DNA from: CAZTHM01 sp041946825
Lineage (GTDB): Bacteria; Acidobacteriota; Terriglobia; UBA7540
Length of the DNA: 64,000 nt
NCBI GenBank assembly: GCA_041946825.1
Contig: JBHGBD010000009.1
Coordinates: forward strand, 1 to 64,000
Direction: 5' to 3'
Both the position numbers and the translations under genes were made by a program. The notes under the pieces are model-generated. The model was given only the letters and a program-made list of their open reading frames with translations, did no database searches and had not been told where the DNA came from. Positions 24,016-33,990 of the stretch are shown one piece after another (position 1 is the first letter of the stretch; the number at the start of each line of letters is the position of its first letter).

Positions 24016-26241
24016 ATGCGTAAATCAGGCATCGCGTTTTCCGTCTCGGTTCTGATCGTCGCCGGGTTGGCGACCTGGATGGTCGTGCGGAGAGAACGCC
24101 CCCGCCCCCGTCCTCCGGATGAGCTTAACTTTCTAACTGGACTTCCGGACTTTGCCCGCGTCAGGAACATGCTTCCGGAGTATTTGAATCGTATCGCCCT
24201 GTCCCAACTCGACGCGCGGCGCGCGCAGATTGCCCAAACGACCACCGCGGAGGAAATCCGCAAGCGCCAGGTTTACATCCGGGAGAGGTTTCTGAGCAAT
24301 CTGGGCGGTCTGCCGGAGAGAACGCCTCTGAACGCGCGCACGGTCAACACTCTCGAACGGAACGGGTACAAGATCGAGAAGGTTATCTTCGAGAGCCAGC
24401 CGCGATTCTACGTTACGGCCAACTTGTATCTTCCCACGACGGGCCAGCCACCGTATCCCGCGGTGCTTTTTCCGCTGGGGCACGAAGCCGGGGGCAAAGC
24501 CAATCCGACATGGCAACAGCTCCTGGTGACCTTTGCGAAGAGAGGGTATGTGGCCTTGGCGTGGGACCCGATCGGTCAAGGGGAGCGCGTGCAGATCTGG
24601 AACGCGGATCTCAAGAAACCGCAATTGCCGGGCTCGACGACGGAGCATTCGATCCTCGGTGTGCAATGCCTTCTCGCCGGCGACGCCATCGCCCGGTACA
24701 CGATCTGGGACGGCATGCGCGCCCTTGACTATCTGCTCTCGCGCCCGGAGGTTGATCCCTCGCGTGTCGCCTGCACGGGAAATTCCGGTGGCGGCACTCA
24801 CACGGCCTATCTCTCCACCCTCGACGATCGAATCAAAGTCGCGATGCCGTCCTGTTACCTGACGACGTGGGGCCGATTACTCGATACGATTGGCCCCCAG
24901 GACGCCGAGCAGTGCATTCCATTCTGGATTCGTGACGGGCTGGACCACGCCGACTTCGTCCAGGCCTTCGCCCCCAAGCCCTATCTGATTCTTTCCGCCA
25001 TCCGCGACTTCTTCTCCATCACCGGCGCACGGGAGACTTATCGGGAAGCCCAGCACGTATACGCCATGATGGGTGAGCCGGAGAAGATCAGCATGTTCGA
25101 GTGGGACGACGGGCACGGGTATAACCACGAACGGCGCCAGGCGGCATATCGCTGGCTGGGACGCTGGCTTAAAGGCCGCGAAGATCTCGAGCCCGAGCAG
25201 GCGATTCGGCCCGAAACTTACGAGGGTCTTTGGTGCACCGAATCAGGGCAGGTGGTGACCTCGCTGGGTGGAGAAACGGTAACTTCTCTGAACCTGAAGC
25301 GTGCCGAGCAAGCCACGCCGGCGCGTCCCCCGCTGACGAGTCCGGAGGCGGTGGCGGCACACCATGAGTTGATGAAGCAATCCGTCGAACGGCTGACATC
25401 CTTCGATCGGCCGACCGGCAGCGTCAAGGTGACGCCGTTCGGGCAGATTGAGAAGGAAAACTACCGAATCGAAAAACTGATTTACGAGCCTGACCCGGGA
25501 GTCATCATCCCCGCGCTGTTGTTTGTTCCGAAGAACCGAACCGCGCGCGGGCCGGCAGTGATTTACGTGGACGGGAATGGGAAGGCGGCCGGGGCCTCTC
25601 CGGATGGGGAAATCCCGCGGCTGGTTGCGAGAGGTTACGTTGTGCTGGCCGTGGACGCTCGAGGCTGGGGAGAAACCCGGCCGCTGCCCAACGACGAACA
25701 ATCCAACGACGTCTACCAGTATTTCGGCCACTATGACAGCGCCATGACGGCGATTCTGATCGGCAAGACGTTGGTCGGGATGCGGGCTGAGGACGTCATT
25801 CGCGGGGTGGATATACTCGCGGCGAGACCCGAAGTCGATGCCGAGCAAATCTTCGGCTTCGGAGTCGGTTCTGGAGCCCTGACGCTCCTGCACGCGGCGG
25901 TGCTCGATGAACGGATTAAGCGGGTGGCTCTTGACCGGATGCTTGTGTCATACAAATCCGCAATCGAAAGCAAGTTGCATCGTGACGTATTTGAGAGCGT
26001 CGTTCCGGGAGTCCTGAAGTCTTACGACCTTCCGGACCTCGCGGCGGCGCTGGCATCGCGGCCGGTTTGGGTTGTGGACGCGCATGACCCGATGGGGAAG
26101 CTGGTGGAAGTCGCTGAAGTCAAGCAAATCTATGCGCGAGCGATTGAGGCGTTCAAGGCCGTGCAGTCCGAATCGAAGCTCCACATAGAAGTACGGGGGG
26201 CAAGAGGCGAACTGGGTGCGGTCCTGGAGGATTCGAAATGA
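24016..26241 (+). CDS. tandem alpha/beta hydrolase (acetyl-esterase-like), second domain degenerate
   Basis: A 741-residue protein with an N-terminal membrane anchor or signal (SGIAFSVSVLIVAGLATWMVV). The first alpha/beta hydrolase domain has PLGHEAGG, then PIGQGERVQIW and the nucleophile elbow CTGNSGGG with Ser257; the acid is probably in ILSAIRDFF and the base in DDGHGYNHER. It resembles acetylxylan-esterase-like enzymes of the CE7/CE15 neighbourhood. A second hydrolase-like half (about 450-741) has VDARGWGETRPLP but its elbow reads GVGSGA, lacking a canonical GxSxG. A role in removing acyl groups from polysaccharide is inferred. The Shine-Dalgarno is GGAG. Its stop overlaps the next start by four bases (ATGA), so the pair is coupled. 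Confidence 0.82.
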   Translation: MRKSGIAFSVSVLIVAGLATWMVVRRERPRPRPPDELNFLTGLPDFARVRNMLPEYLNRIALSQLDARRAQIAQTTTAEEIRKRQVYIRERFLSNLGGLPERTPLNARTVNTLERNGYKIEKVIFESQPRFYVTANLYLPTTGQPPYPAVLFPLGHEAGGKANPTWQQLLVTFAKRGYVALAWDPIGQGERVQIWNADLKKPQLPGSTTEHSILGVQCLLAGDAIARYTIWDGMRALDYLLSRPEVDPSRVACTGNSGGGTHTAYLSTLDDRIKVAMPSCYLTTWGRLLDTIGPQDAEQCIPFWIRDGLDHADFVQAFAPKPYLILSAIRDFFSITGARETYREAQHVYAMMGEPEKISMFEWDDGHGYNHERRQAAYRWLGRWLKGREDLEPEQAIRPETYEGLWCTESGQVVTSLGGETVTSLNLKRAEQATPARPPLTSPEAVAAHHELMKQSVERLTSFDRPTGSVKVTPFGQIEKENYRIEKLIYEPDPGVIIPALLFVPKNRTARGPAVIYVDGNGKAAGASPDGEIPRLVARGYVVLAVDARGWGETRPLPNDEQSNDVYQYFGHYDSAMTAILIGKTLVGMRAEDVIRGVDILAARPEVDAEQIFGFGVGSGALTLLHAAVLDERIKRVALDRMLVSYKSAIESKLHRDVFESVVPGVLKSYDLPDLAAALASRPVWVVDAHDPMGKLVEVAEVKQIYARAIEAFKAVQSESKLHIEVRGARGELGAVLEDSK

Positions 26242-27983
26242 GGCTTCGGTTCAATCTGCTTCTACTCATCGCAATCCTTGGTTCCCAGACGGCCTGGGCG
26301 AAACTTCCCCAGCGATACTTTCAGTTGCTTGCCGCCGGTGCGGCGCAAGTCGAGAAGCGTTTCGCCGCCGAGCCCTCCGCGGACCTCAAAGCACTCGAGG
26401 CACAGCCGGGCTGGAGGCATTTCCCGTACGCGATCCTGGCACCCGCGGTTCTTTACACCAAACGACATCCTGATAATCCACACTTTCGTGATCCGAAGAT
26501 GCTGGCCTTGGCCATCAAAATCGGCGACCTTCTGGCCAGCGAAGACGAAAAAGGCCTGTACGAACCGCGCCTGGATAGCGATTGGGACACGTACATGTGG
26601 GTTGAGGCCTACCGGCTGCTGGAACGCGAACTCGGCGAGGAAAGGCGCGCCACCTGGAAGCGCCACATCGAAAGGAATGCGGCCCTGGTGCACGAAGATG
26701 CCGCCCAGCGCGTGGATTTTCCCTGGTACAACTCACCTTACATCGGGACCTCGCCGAATCACTACGCGCAGTACGCGTCGCTGCTGTTCCTGACAGGGCG
26801 AGTCTTCGGAAACAAGGAATGGGTCGACCTGGGCTCACGGATTCTGCATCGGTTTGCCGCGGTCGAGCAGACCTCGGACGGGTACTGGGGCGAACACAGC
26901 CGCAACGGGCCGACAACCGGCTACGATCACATTACGATGACGCAAGTGGCTCTTTACTATGAATACGTGAAAGATCCTGCGGCACTCCAGGCGTTGCGCC
27001 GGTCCACCGACTTTCACAAATACTTCACCTATCTGGACGGAACACCCGTCGAAACCATCAACGACCGCAACCGGTATTGGGATGTCAATTCCTGGGGGCA
27101 CTTCGGCTTTTCCCATTTTCCGGACGGCCGGCGATACGCGGATTTTCTGACGAGCTTTTTCCCACTGGACAATCTGCATATGGATTGGCTCGGCCGCCTT
27201 GCGCAGGACGCGCTCTATTATCACGAGGGACCGACCGCGCCGATTCCCCAGGATTCACCCAGCTACTCACATCAGATGAACATTACGGCAGGTATTCGCA
27301 AGACCGGGCCGTGGGTCGTCTGCCTGTCCGGGATCATCGACACGCAGGCGGTTAACAGCCAATTTTATCTCGACCGCCAAAGTCACGTCAGCGTTTTCCA
27401 CAAGAAGGCCGGATTGATTATTTCCGGCGCCAATTCCAAACGCCAGCCCGAGTTGGCGACCTTCACGGAAAAAGACCACGGACAGATCCTTCACCTCCCC
27501 CTCAGCAGCCGGCTCCAGATGAGTGGGAAAGAAGACCGCCTTTCAGTCTCCCATGACACCTTTTTTGCGGATCTTTATGTGCCTGCTCCCACAGAGAAGG
27601 AACTGGAGTTGCGTGTCGTCAAGACCGGAAGAGGCAGGCCGGCGGAGGAGACGCGCTTCAACCTGCAGCTTGTCCTGAAGGCGGGGGAAACGCTCGTTAC
27701 GGGTGCTGGAAAGTCGATGGTGCTTGGCGCCGAACCGATCATGTTGCAGCCCGAGGATCTCGGCGGCTGGATCCGCCACAAAAATTGGACGCTGAAGCTG
27801 GATCCAACGGCGACGCTGACTTGGCCGGTCTACCCTTTCAACCCCTATATGAACGGCCCGGAGAAGACGCTGGAGCACGCCGTCGGAGTCGTGTCAGTCC
27901 CTATCCGTTCCAAGCGCGAAGAGCACGACTGGTACGTTCGACCGGGCGAACACGTAATCACCTTCAGTTTGACCGTCGAATAA
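26238..27983 (+). CDS. lyase-like (alpha/alpha)6 toroid plus beta-sandwich secreted protein
   Basis: A 581-residue exported protein (signal MRLRFNLLLLIAILGSQTAWA). The N-terminal half is helical with aromatic-rich motifs (DSDWDTYMWVEAYRLLER, DFPWYNSPYIGTSPNHYAQYASLL, SDGYWGEHSRNGPTTGYDHIT), consistent with an (alpha/alpha)6 toroid. The second half is beta-rich (WVVCLSGIIDTQ, FYLDRQSHVSVFHKKAGLIISGANS, DTFFADLYVPAPTEKELELRVV). This domain order is found in heparinase II/III-like and other polysaccharide lyases of PL8/PL12/PL21 type, but no family can be named with certainty. Its coupling to the hydrolase upstream and the sulfatase-like gene 32 bases downstream suggests attack on a modified uronate-containing glycan. 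Confidence 0.68.
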   Translation: MRLRFNLLLLIAILGSQTAWAKLPQRYFQLLAAGAAQVEKRFAAEPSADLKALEAQPGWRHFPYAILAPAVLYTKRHPDNPHFRDPKMLALAIKIGDLLASEDEKGLYEPRLDSDWDTYMWVEAYRLLERELGEERRATWKRHIERNAALVHEDAAQRVDFPWYNSPYIGTSPNHYAQYASLLFLTGRVFGNKEWVDLGSRILHRFAAVEQTSDGYWGEHSRNGPTTGYDHITMTQVALYYEYVKDPAALQALRRSTDFHKYFTYLDGTPVETINDRNRYWDVNSWGHFGFSHFPDGRRYADFLTSFFPLDNLHMDWLGRLAQDALYYHEGPTAPIPQDSPSYSHQMNITAGIRKTGPWVVCLSGIIDTQAVNSQFYLDRQSHVSVFHKKAGLIISGANSKRQPELATFTEKDHGQILHLPLSSRLQMSGKEDRLSVSHDTFFADLYVPAPTEKELELRVVKTGRGRPAEETRFNLQLVLKAGETLVTGAGKSMVLGAEPIMLQPEDLGGWIRHKNWTLKLDPTATLTWPVYPFNPYMNGPEKTLEHAVGVVSVPIRSKREEHDWYVRPGEHVITFSLTVE

Positions 27984-28014
27984 ATCTGCCATCTCTGAGG
28001 GGCGCGCAAAACCG

Positions 28015-29991
28015 GTGACACAAAGAATAGGAACTTGGCAACGATTTATCTGTCTGCCCAAGACCATTCTCGTCTTGGCGATCTCTACTTTAATACCCTT
28101 TCAGCTTGAAGCCGCAGAAACCAGACCCAACGTTATCATCATCACGATTGACACGCTCCGAGCCGACCATCTGGCCTGTTACGGTTATCGCCGAATCCAA
28201 ACGCCGAACATTGACAGTCTGGCGAGCACGGCCACGCGGTTCTCGCGCGCTTATACGCCCGTGCCCATCACCCTCCCCGCGCACACCGCCCTGTTCACCG
28301 GCAGCTTTCCCATGGCCACGGGGGTACACGACTTTGCCGTCAACAAGGTTCCCGCGAGTGCGGTGACACTGGCGGAAATCCTGCGCCAGAACGGGTACGC
28401 CACCGGGGCATTCATCGGTGCCCCCGTCCTTGACTCCACCTATGGTCTGAACCAGGGATTCGAAACCTATTTCGACAATTTCGATTTCAGCCGTTTGGAC
28501 GAAGCGAGGGCTGACGAAATCAAGCGGCGCGGAAATATCGTAGTCGACGAAGCGCTGAGCTGGCTGAAGCAAACATCGCGTCGCCCATTCTTCCTGTGGG
28601 CGCACCTCTATGACCCCCACTACCCTTATACTCCTCCGGAACCGTTCGCGACCCAGTACCGGGATCGCCCTTACGACGGTGAAATCGCCTTCGCGGATGC
28701 TCAGGTGGGGCGTCTAATGGCGTTTTTGAAAGAGACCGGGAGCTTCACGGATTCGGTAGTGGTCCTGGCGAGCGACCACGGCGAGGGCTTGGGCGACCAC
28801 GGCGAGAACAAGCACGGGTTCTTCATCTACAACTCGACGATCCACGTGCCGTTACTCGTCAAGGTCCCCGGGGCAAAGCCGCGGCTCGCTGGCGAAGAGG
28901 TCTCTTTGGTGGACGTTATGCCGACGGTCCTTCAAATACTGCGCATCGCAATTCCGCCCTCTGTCCAAGGGCGGAGTTTGTTGAGCCAGATCCTGGGCCG
29001 TCCGGCTGCCAGTTCCTCGAATATTTACGCCGAGAGTTTCCTGCCGCTGCTTCACTTCAGCTGGAGCCAGCTCCGGTCGCTGCAGTGGAGGGGCCTGAAG
29101 TACATTGAAGCGCCGCATCCGGAACTTTACGACACCGTTGCGGATCCGCGCGAGACAAAGAATCTGTTCGACGTGCGACAGGCCGACGCTCACTTGCTGC
29201 GCGACCGGCTGTTTACCATTCTTCGTCGCTATACGCCGGTGACAGGAGAGACATCGAACGAGAAAGCCTTGGCTGATCCGGCGCTCCTCGAGCGGCTCCA
29301 GAGTCTCGGTTACGTGGCTATATCGTCCGGGACCTTTGCCGACAATTCCGGGAAAGCGCTCCCTGATCCCAAGGACCGCATCCAGGTTTACGAATTGTTC
29401 TGGGAGGCGATGGCCGCCGGGACTCACGGCCGCTATGAGGAGTCTCTCCGCAAGCTCCGAGAAGCTGAAAAGCTCGAGCCGGATTCCTTGCCGATCCTCT
29501 TCTTGACCGCACTCGATTACTTTCAGATGAAGAATTATCCGCAGGCTATCGGCTTCTTTAACAGGATCCTGATCCTGAAGCCCAAATACGCTCCGCCGTA
29601 CTACTACCTGGGGGTGATTTACGCACAGGGTTCCAACATCGAAGTCGCCGTGGCGAATTTCAAGAAGGCGCTGGAACTTGATCGGACTAATTTCTCTGCG
29701 GCTTTCGGTCTGGGAGCCGCGTACTTGAAGGTTCAGCGCGTCGATGACGCGGCGGCCGCCTTCCAGCAAGCCGTTCAAATCAACCCGAATTACGCGGAAG
29801 CTTACGCGGCCTTGGGTGAGATCTACCTTAATCAGCAGCGACTCGACGATGCCATCGACGTCCTGGAGAAGGCTGTGAAGTTCGCGCCCCGTATGAGCGT
29901 CGCCCATCTTCGCCTGGGGCAGGCCTACGAGGCTAAAGGCCTTGCTGATCGGGCGGCAGAGGAGTTTCGCAGGGCAAAATCACCCCAGTAA
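28015..29991 (+). CDS. sulfatase-like (alkaline-phosphatase superfamily) protein with C-terminal TPR repeats
   Basis: A 658-residue protein: signal (KTILVLAISTLIPFQLEAA), a sulfatase/alkaline-phosphatase fold (about 37-400), then TPR repeats (about 455-655; FFNRILILKPKYAPPYYYLGVIYAQG, NFKKALELDRTNFSAAFGLGAAYL, AFQQAVQINPNYAEAYAALGEIYL). Metal ligands are D46 in ITIDTLRADH and SDHGEGLGDHGENKHG. The nucleophile position of sulfatases (C/S-x-P-S/A-R) reads T86-L-P-A-H, so there is no formylglycine Cys or Ser; a Thr nucleophile, as in phosphotransferases and NPP-type phosphodiesterases, is implied. It may therefore cleave phosphate or phosphonate esters rather than sulfate. The start is GTG 28015. 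It is the last gene of the 24016-29991 unit. Confidence 0.85.
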   Translation: MTQRIGTWQRFICLPKTILVLAISTLIPFQLEAAETRPNVIIITIDTLRADHLACYGYRRIQTPNIDSLASTATRFSRAYTPVPITLPAHTALFTGSFPMATGVHDFAVNKVPASAVTLAEILRQNGYATGAFIGAPVLDSTYGLNQGFETYFDNFDFSRLDEARADEIKRRGNIVVDEALSWLKQTSRRPFFLWAHLYDPHYPYTPPEPFATQYRDRPYDGEIAFADAQVGRLMAFLKETGSFTDSVVVLASDHGEGLGDHGENKHGFFIYNSTIHVPLLVKVPGAKPRLAGEEVSLVDVMPTVLQILRIAIPPSVQGRSLLSQILGRPAASSSNIYAESFLPLLHFSWSQLRSLQWRGLKYIEAPHPELYDTVADPRETKNLFDVRQADAHLLRDRLFTILRRYTPVTGETSNEKALADPALLERLQSLGYVAISSGTFADNSGKALPDPKDRIQVYELFWEAMAAGTHGRYEESLRKLREAEKLEPDSLPILFLTALDYFQMKNYPQAIGFFNRILILKPKYAPPYYYLGVIYAQGSNIEVAVANFKKALELDRTNFSAAFGLGAAYLKVQRVDDAAAAFQQAVQINPNYAEAYAALGEIYLNQQRLDDAIDVLEKAVKFAPRMSVAHLRLGQAYEAKGLADRAAEEFRRAKSPQ

Positions 29992-30002
29992 TGGATCTTG
30001 AG

Positions 30003-30043
30003 AAGTGGTCGGGCTTTCTAATGCGCGCTGAGAGCGACCACTT
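30003..30043 (+). terminator. hairpin after the sulfatase-TPR gene
   Basis: AAGTGGTC pairs with GACCACTT (8 bp), continued inward by GCTTTC/GAGAGC, and is followed by TCGTTCC. It lies 11 bases past the stop and would separate this unit from the TonB receptor. Confidence 0.5.
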
Positions 30044-30159
30044 TCGTTCCCCCCGGATTCGTTCCTAATCGAAGGCTGTGGAAATCTTTCGAAAATCCAC
30101 TTGACAATGAGTCCGAACTCGTTTTCTATATGCTCACATTCAGTCACAGGGAGTCCATC

Positions 30160-33100
30160 ATGAAACTGGGGCATTTGCTCAAGGGGTTGACGCTTATCGT
30201 GTTGGCCGGATTTGTCTGCCTTGCCTGGTTCGCACAGGCGAGTTGGGCGCAGACCGGAACGGGTACTATCACCGGAACGGTGCGAGACCCCAACCAGTCC
30301 GTGGTTCCAGCCGCTGAAATCACTGTCACCAACACTCAAACCAACGTGGTGACCAAGGCGAAGACAAATGAGGCCGGGGTTTACTACTTGGGCGCCCTAC
30401 AGATCGGACCTTACCGGATGACCGTCGAGGTGCAGGGGTTCAAGACGTGGGAGGGGACTCTGCAACTCCCCACCGGGCAGACAGTCGTGGTGGACCCTAC
30501 GCTGCAAGTAGGTGACGTTCGAACGGTTGTCGAGGTAAAAGGCGCGGCCCCTGTCATCACGACACAGAGCGTCGAAGTTTCAAATGTGAAGGACTTCGAG
30601 CGCATCCGTCAATTGCCCTTGAACGGCCGCTCGATTGGCAACCTCTTCACATTGACGCCGGGCGTGGAAGGCCCGGCAGGTGGCGCCCGCGTCAACGGCA
30701 TGAAGGTCGGCTCGCTGGAAATAACCTATGACGGCTTGTCGATTGTTGACCGGTTCGGCGGGGGCATTTCCCGCGTCCAACCGCCTCTTGATACCGTGCA
30801 GGAGTTCCGAATCGAGACGGTTGGGTCGGATGCCCGATATTCCCGCCCCTCGAACGTAACCATAGCGACCCGAAGCGGCACCAACACCTTCCATGGGAGC
30901 CTCTTTGAGACTCACCGCGACAACTCCGCCGGCTTTCGTGTCCGCCGGAGGGAGGAGAAACCGGATCCCGTCACAGGAAAATTCTCGCCTGCGCAACTCA
31001 TCCGCAACGAGTATGGCGGCTCGGCGGGCGGCCCCTTCTACATCCCCGGCGTGTACGATGGGCGCGACAAGAGCTTCTGGTTTGCGGCCTTCGAGGGTTC
31101 GCGCCTGCTCCAGCGGAGGTTGAATACCGATGACGAGAATGCTCAGCGTGTGCCCACCCAGGCGATGTGGGATGGGGACCTGACTAACGCCATGGACGTG
31201 GAAGGGAACCCGATTACGATTTACGATCCCCTCACCACGGACGCCAACGGCGTTCGTCAGCCGATTTCGTGCAATGGCGTGGTGAACGTCATTTGTCCCG
31301 ACCGGATCAGCCAAACCGCCAAAGCCCTGGCTGCCATAACGGCCCGGCCGAATATTGACGAGAACCCTTACCTGGGTCCGAACTTCGTAAAATTCTACCC
31401 GGATCGAACCAAGCTCTGGAACCTGACGATCAAGGGAGATCATCACTTTAGTGACAAAGATAGTCTCTCAGTGAGGTGGACGCGCAGTAAGACCAACGCG
31501 GCCGTTGAAGGGGGCGTGTTCGGAGACCCGGTTGACGCTTCAGCGGGCGTGGGCACATCCAGAAGTGATGCCATCGTTCACAACGTGGCAGTCAACTATA
31601 ACCGGACTTTGTCGGCCACTCTCTTGAACGAACTGCTGGTGGGTGTTCATCGGTCGTTCAAAAGCTCAGGAACGCTGGCTGATTTCACCGACTGGGCCGG
31701 GAACTTGGGGCTCCCCAACCCCTTTGGCACTACCGGATGGCCGACCTTCTGCGCTTACAACCTCGGCTACTACTACGGTTTTTGCTGGGACGGCGACAAC
31801 CGAAAAGACGAGGCCCTGACGGCGGAAGTCCTCGACGACAATGTCACCTGGATCAAAAGCAAGCATACGATCAAGTTCGGCGGGAGGATCCGCCTGGAAC
31901 AGAACAACGTTCGCGAACTCCAGCAGGCCCAAGGTTCCCATACTTTCGGCGGCAACTGGACCGCCCTGGTTGATCCGGAGGATCCGAGCAATCCCCTGCC
32001 TTACACAGGAGACGGGTTTGCGGAACTGCTCTTGGGGCTTCCGACAACCCTGCGTAACCAATATAACCGTGGCTATTTCTACTTCCGGCAGAAAGAGATC
32101 GGCTTGTATGTTAACGACAATTGGAAGGTTTCACCACGCTTGACGCTCACCTTGGGATTGCGTTGGGACAAGTGGACCCCTTACACGGAGAAGTTCAACC
32201 GGCTGACCACTCTCGATCTGAATAGCCTCGCCGACCCCAACTCATTCCAGGTGATTACACCCGGGGATGTCAGGATGGAAGATCTTCCCGGAATTCCTCC
32301 TTCTGTCCTCAGTTCGTGGGCGACACGGGGACTGACCTGGACGACCGCCAATTCTGTCGGATATCCCAGCAACCTGTTCCGGGCGGATAACAACAACTTC
32401 GGGCCGCGTCTGGGAGCGGCGTTTAGAATTACGAATCATACTGTCCTGCGGGGAGGTTATGGCGAGTACTTCTGGACCGTGCCCCTCGCCCAGTTGTTGC
32501 AGGCATCGAGGACCAATCCCCCTCTAAACCTGCTCTACCGGAACGCCATGAATGAGCGGAATTTCCCACTTAACACGTTCACGCTTGTTGGCCAGGCAAC
32601 GCCTAATGACTTTTTGCCAACGGCTACGGTGGACATCAGCGGCGCGGGCGTGATTTCTCCTACCGCCCAGGGGGAATTCATCTGGGACGGCCGCAATTGG
32701 ACGGATGGCCGCGCGCAGGAATGGCATGTGACGTTGGAGCGTGAACTGCCGCACGAGACGGCGTTGCGCCTCAGCTACATCGGGACCCATGGCACAGACC
32801 TGGAGCAGGTCTTCTCGGTTAATACCCGGGAGTCAGAATATAACTATGCTGTTCGCACCGGTTTGAATCCACGCGATCCCGGCAATCCCGAGACCGGAGG
32901 CAACCTGGACTTTCTCCGAGTGAACCATAACTGGGCGCCTAGCGCCAAGAACCGGACGGGGTACTCGAATACGCACTCGGGCCAGATCGAGATTGAGCGT
33001 CGTTTCTCTCAGGGGTTGGCATTCCAGTGGTTCTACACCTTCACCCGTTCCCTGAACACCACCGACACGCCTGGGTTTTCGAACGGCGGAGCCGGCATTA

Positions 33101-33903
33101 ACGATGGCGGCACGTCGAGCGGGGGAGGAGGTTCTGTCCCGCAAATTACTCAGATCCTTGGCGAGCCGAACTTGACCTACGACCAGCGCCTTCGCCTCGC
33201 ATACTTCAATTCCACGGCGCTCCCGCCTCATCGCGTCCGGTTCAACGGCATCGTCGATCTGCCCTTTGGCCGTGGGAAGAGATTCGGTCGAGATGTGTCG
33301 GGCCCACTCAACCAGATCATTGGTGGCTGGCAGATTGCCACCATTGGCGATTGGCGCAGCGGCCTTTGGCAAAGCATCTCCACCAGCCGGTTCCAGGCCG
33401 GATTTCCAAACCTCCCCGCCTTTATGCGGCCGGAGATGACGTACCAGGGGGACCATCAGCGCTTGTGGTTCCGGGGAGACGTCAATCTCTCAACCGCCAC
33501 CAATTTCACGGGAGGCGCATCCCCGAATATCGTGCCGCTGGACCCGGCACATCGAGTCGTGCGGCCATTCGGACCAAACTGCGACGGTAATTTCGTTGGA
33601 AGCAGTCCCCGGCTGGCCGTGACGCTCGGCGATGGCTCTTGTTACAATGCCCCTACGAACGACTTCTATAATCCCAGCCCGAGAGCCAGCATCATTGGTC
33701 CCGGCGCCTGGAATACGGACCTCTCAATCTTTAAGAATTTCAAAGTCAAGGAGCGAGTGAATATCCGATTCACGGCGGACTTCTTCAACGCCTTCAATCA
33801 CCCGATCGATGATGTCCCCAACTCCACGACAGGATTGCAGAACCTGAGCCGTCAGACCAACGAACCGCGGATTATTCAATTCTCGTTACGATTGGACTGG
33901 TAG
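30160..33903 (+). CDS. TonB-dependent receptor (Oar-like) 1
   Basis: A 1247-residue outer-membrane receptor. The signal is followed by a carboxypeptidase-regulatory-like domain (about 35-120: TGTGTITGTVRDPNQSVVPAAEITVTNTQTN), a plug with LPLNGRSIGNLFTLTPGVEG and VQEFRIET, and a long beta-barrel ending in a terminal aromatic strand (PRIIQFSLRLDW). This organisation is the Oar-like, SusC-type receptor common in Acidobacteriota, importing oligosaccharides or other nutrients with TonB energy. I chose ATG 30160 (MKLGHLLKGL...), preceded by GGGAG and giving a proper signal, over 30130. It opens the TonB receptor-TPR-GH42 unit and has its own strong terminator, which suggests adjustable read-through. 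Confidence 0.93.
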   Translation: MKLGHLLKGLTLIVLAGFVCLAWFAQASWAQTGTGTITGTVRDPNQSVVPAAEITVTNTQTNVVTKAKTNEAGVYYLGALQIGPYRMTVEVQGFKTWEGTLQLPTGQTVVVDPTLQVGDVRTVVEVKGAAPVITTQSVEVSNVKDFERIRQLPLNGRSIGNLFTLTPGVEGPAGGARVNGMKVGSLEITYDGLSIVDRFGGGISRVQPPLDTVQEFRIETVGSDARYSRPSNVTIATRSGTNTFHGSLFETHRDNSAGFRVRRREEKPDPVTGKFSPAQLIRNEYGGSAGGPFYIPGVYDGRDKSFWFAAFEGSRLLQRRLNTDDENAQRVPTQAMWDGDLTNAMDVEGNPITIYDPLTTDANGVRQPISCNGVVNVICPDRISQTAKALAAITARPNIDENPYLGPNFVKFYPDRTKLWNLTIKGDHHFSDKDSLSVRWTRSKTNAAVEGGVFGDPVDASAGVGTSRSDAIVHNVAVNYNRTLSATLLNELLVGVHRSFKSSGTLADFTDWAGNLGLPNPFGTTGWPTFCAYNLGYYYGFCWDGDNRKDEALTAEVLDDNVTWIKSKHTIKFGGRIRLEQNNVRELQQAQGSHTFGGNWTALVDPEDPSNPLPYTGDGFAELLLGLPTTLRNQYNRGYFYFRQKEIGLYVNDNWKVSPRLTLTLGLRWDKWTPYTEKFNRLTTLDLNSLADPNSFQVITPGDVRMEDLPGIPPSVLSSWATRGLTWTTANSVGYPSNLFRADNNNFGPRLGAAFRITNHTVLRGGYGEYFWTVPLAQLLQASRTNPPLNLLYRNAMNERNFPLNTFTLVGQATPNDFLPTATVDISGAGVISPTAQGEFIWDGRNWTDGRAQEWHVTLERELPHETALRLSYIGTHGTDLEQVFSVNTRESEYNYAVRTGLNPRDPGNPETGGNLDFLRVNHNWAPSAKNRTGYSNTHSGQIEIERRFSQGLAFQWFYTFTRSLNTTDTPGFSNGGAGINDGGTSSGGGGSVPQITQILGEPNLTYDQRLRLAYFNSTALPPHRVRFNGIVDLPFGRGKRFGRDVSGPLNQIIGGWQIATIGDWRSGLWQSISTSRFQAGFPNLPAFMRPEMTYQGDHQRLWFRGDVNLSTATNFTGGASPNIVPLDPAHRVVRPFGPNCDGNFVGSSPRLAVTLGDGSCYNAPTNDFYNPSPRASIIGPGAWNTDLSIFKNFKVKERVNIRFTADFFNAFNHPIDDVPNSTTGLQNLSRQTNEPRIIQFSLRLDW

Positions 33904-33925
33904 CGAGGTCCAAAGAGCCATCTCG

Positions 33926-33958
33926 CACCTCCTGCCCGTAGATTTCGGGCAGGAGGTG
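33926..33958 (+). terminator. long perfect hairpin after the first TonB receptor
   Basis: CACCTCCTGCCC and GGGCAGGAGGTG form a perfect 12-bp stem with a 9-base loop, 22 bases past the stop. Only a weak T tail follows (TAAAG), so partial termination with read-through into the TPR gene is possible. Confidence 0.7.
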
Positions 33959-33990
33959 TAAAGCCCCAGCAATCTGCCAGGCGCGATATT

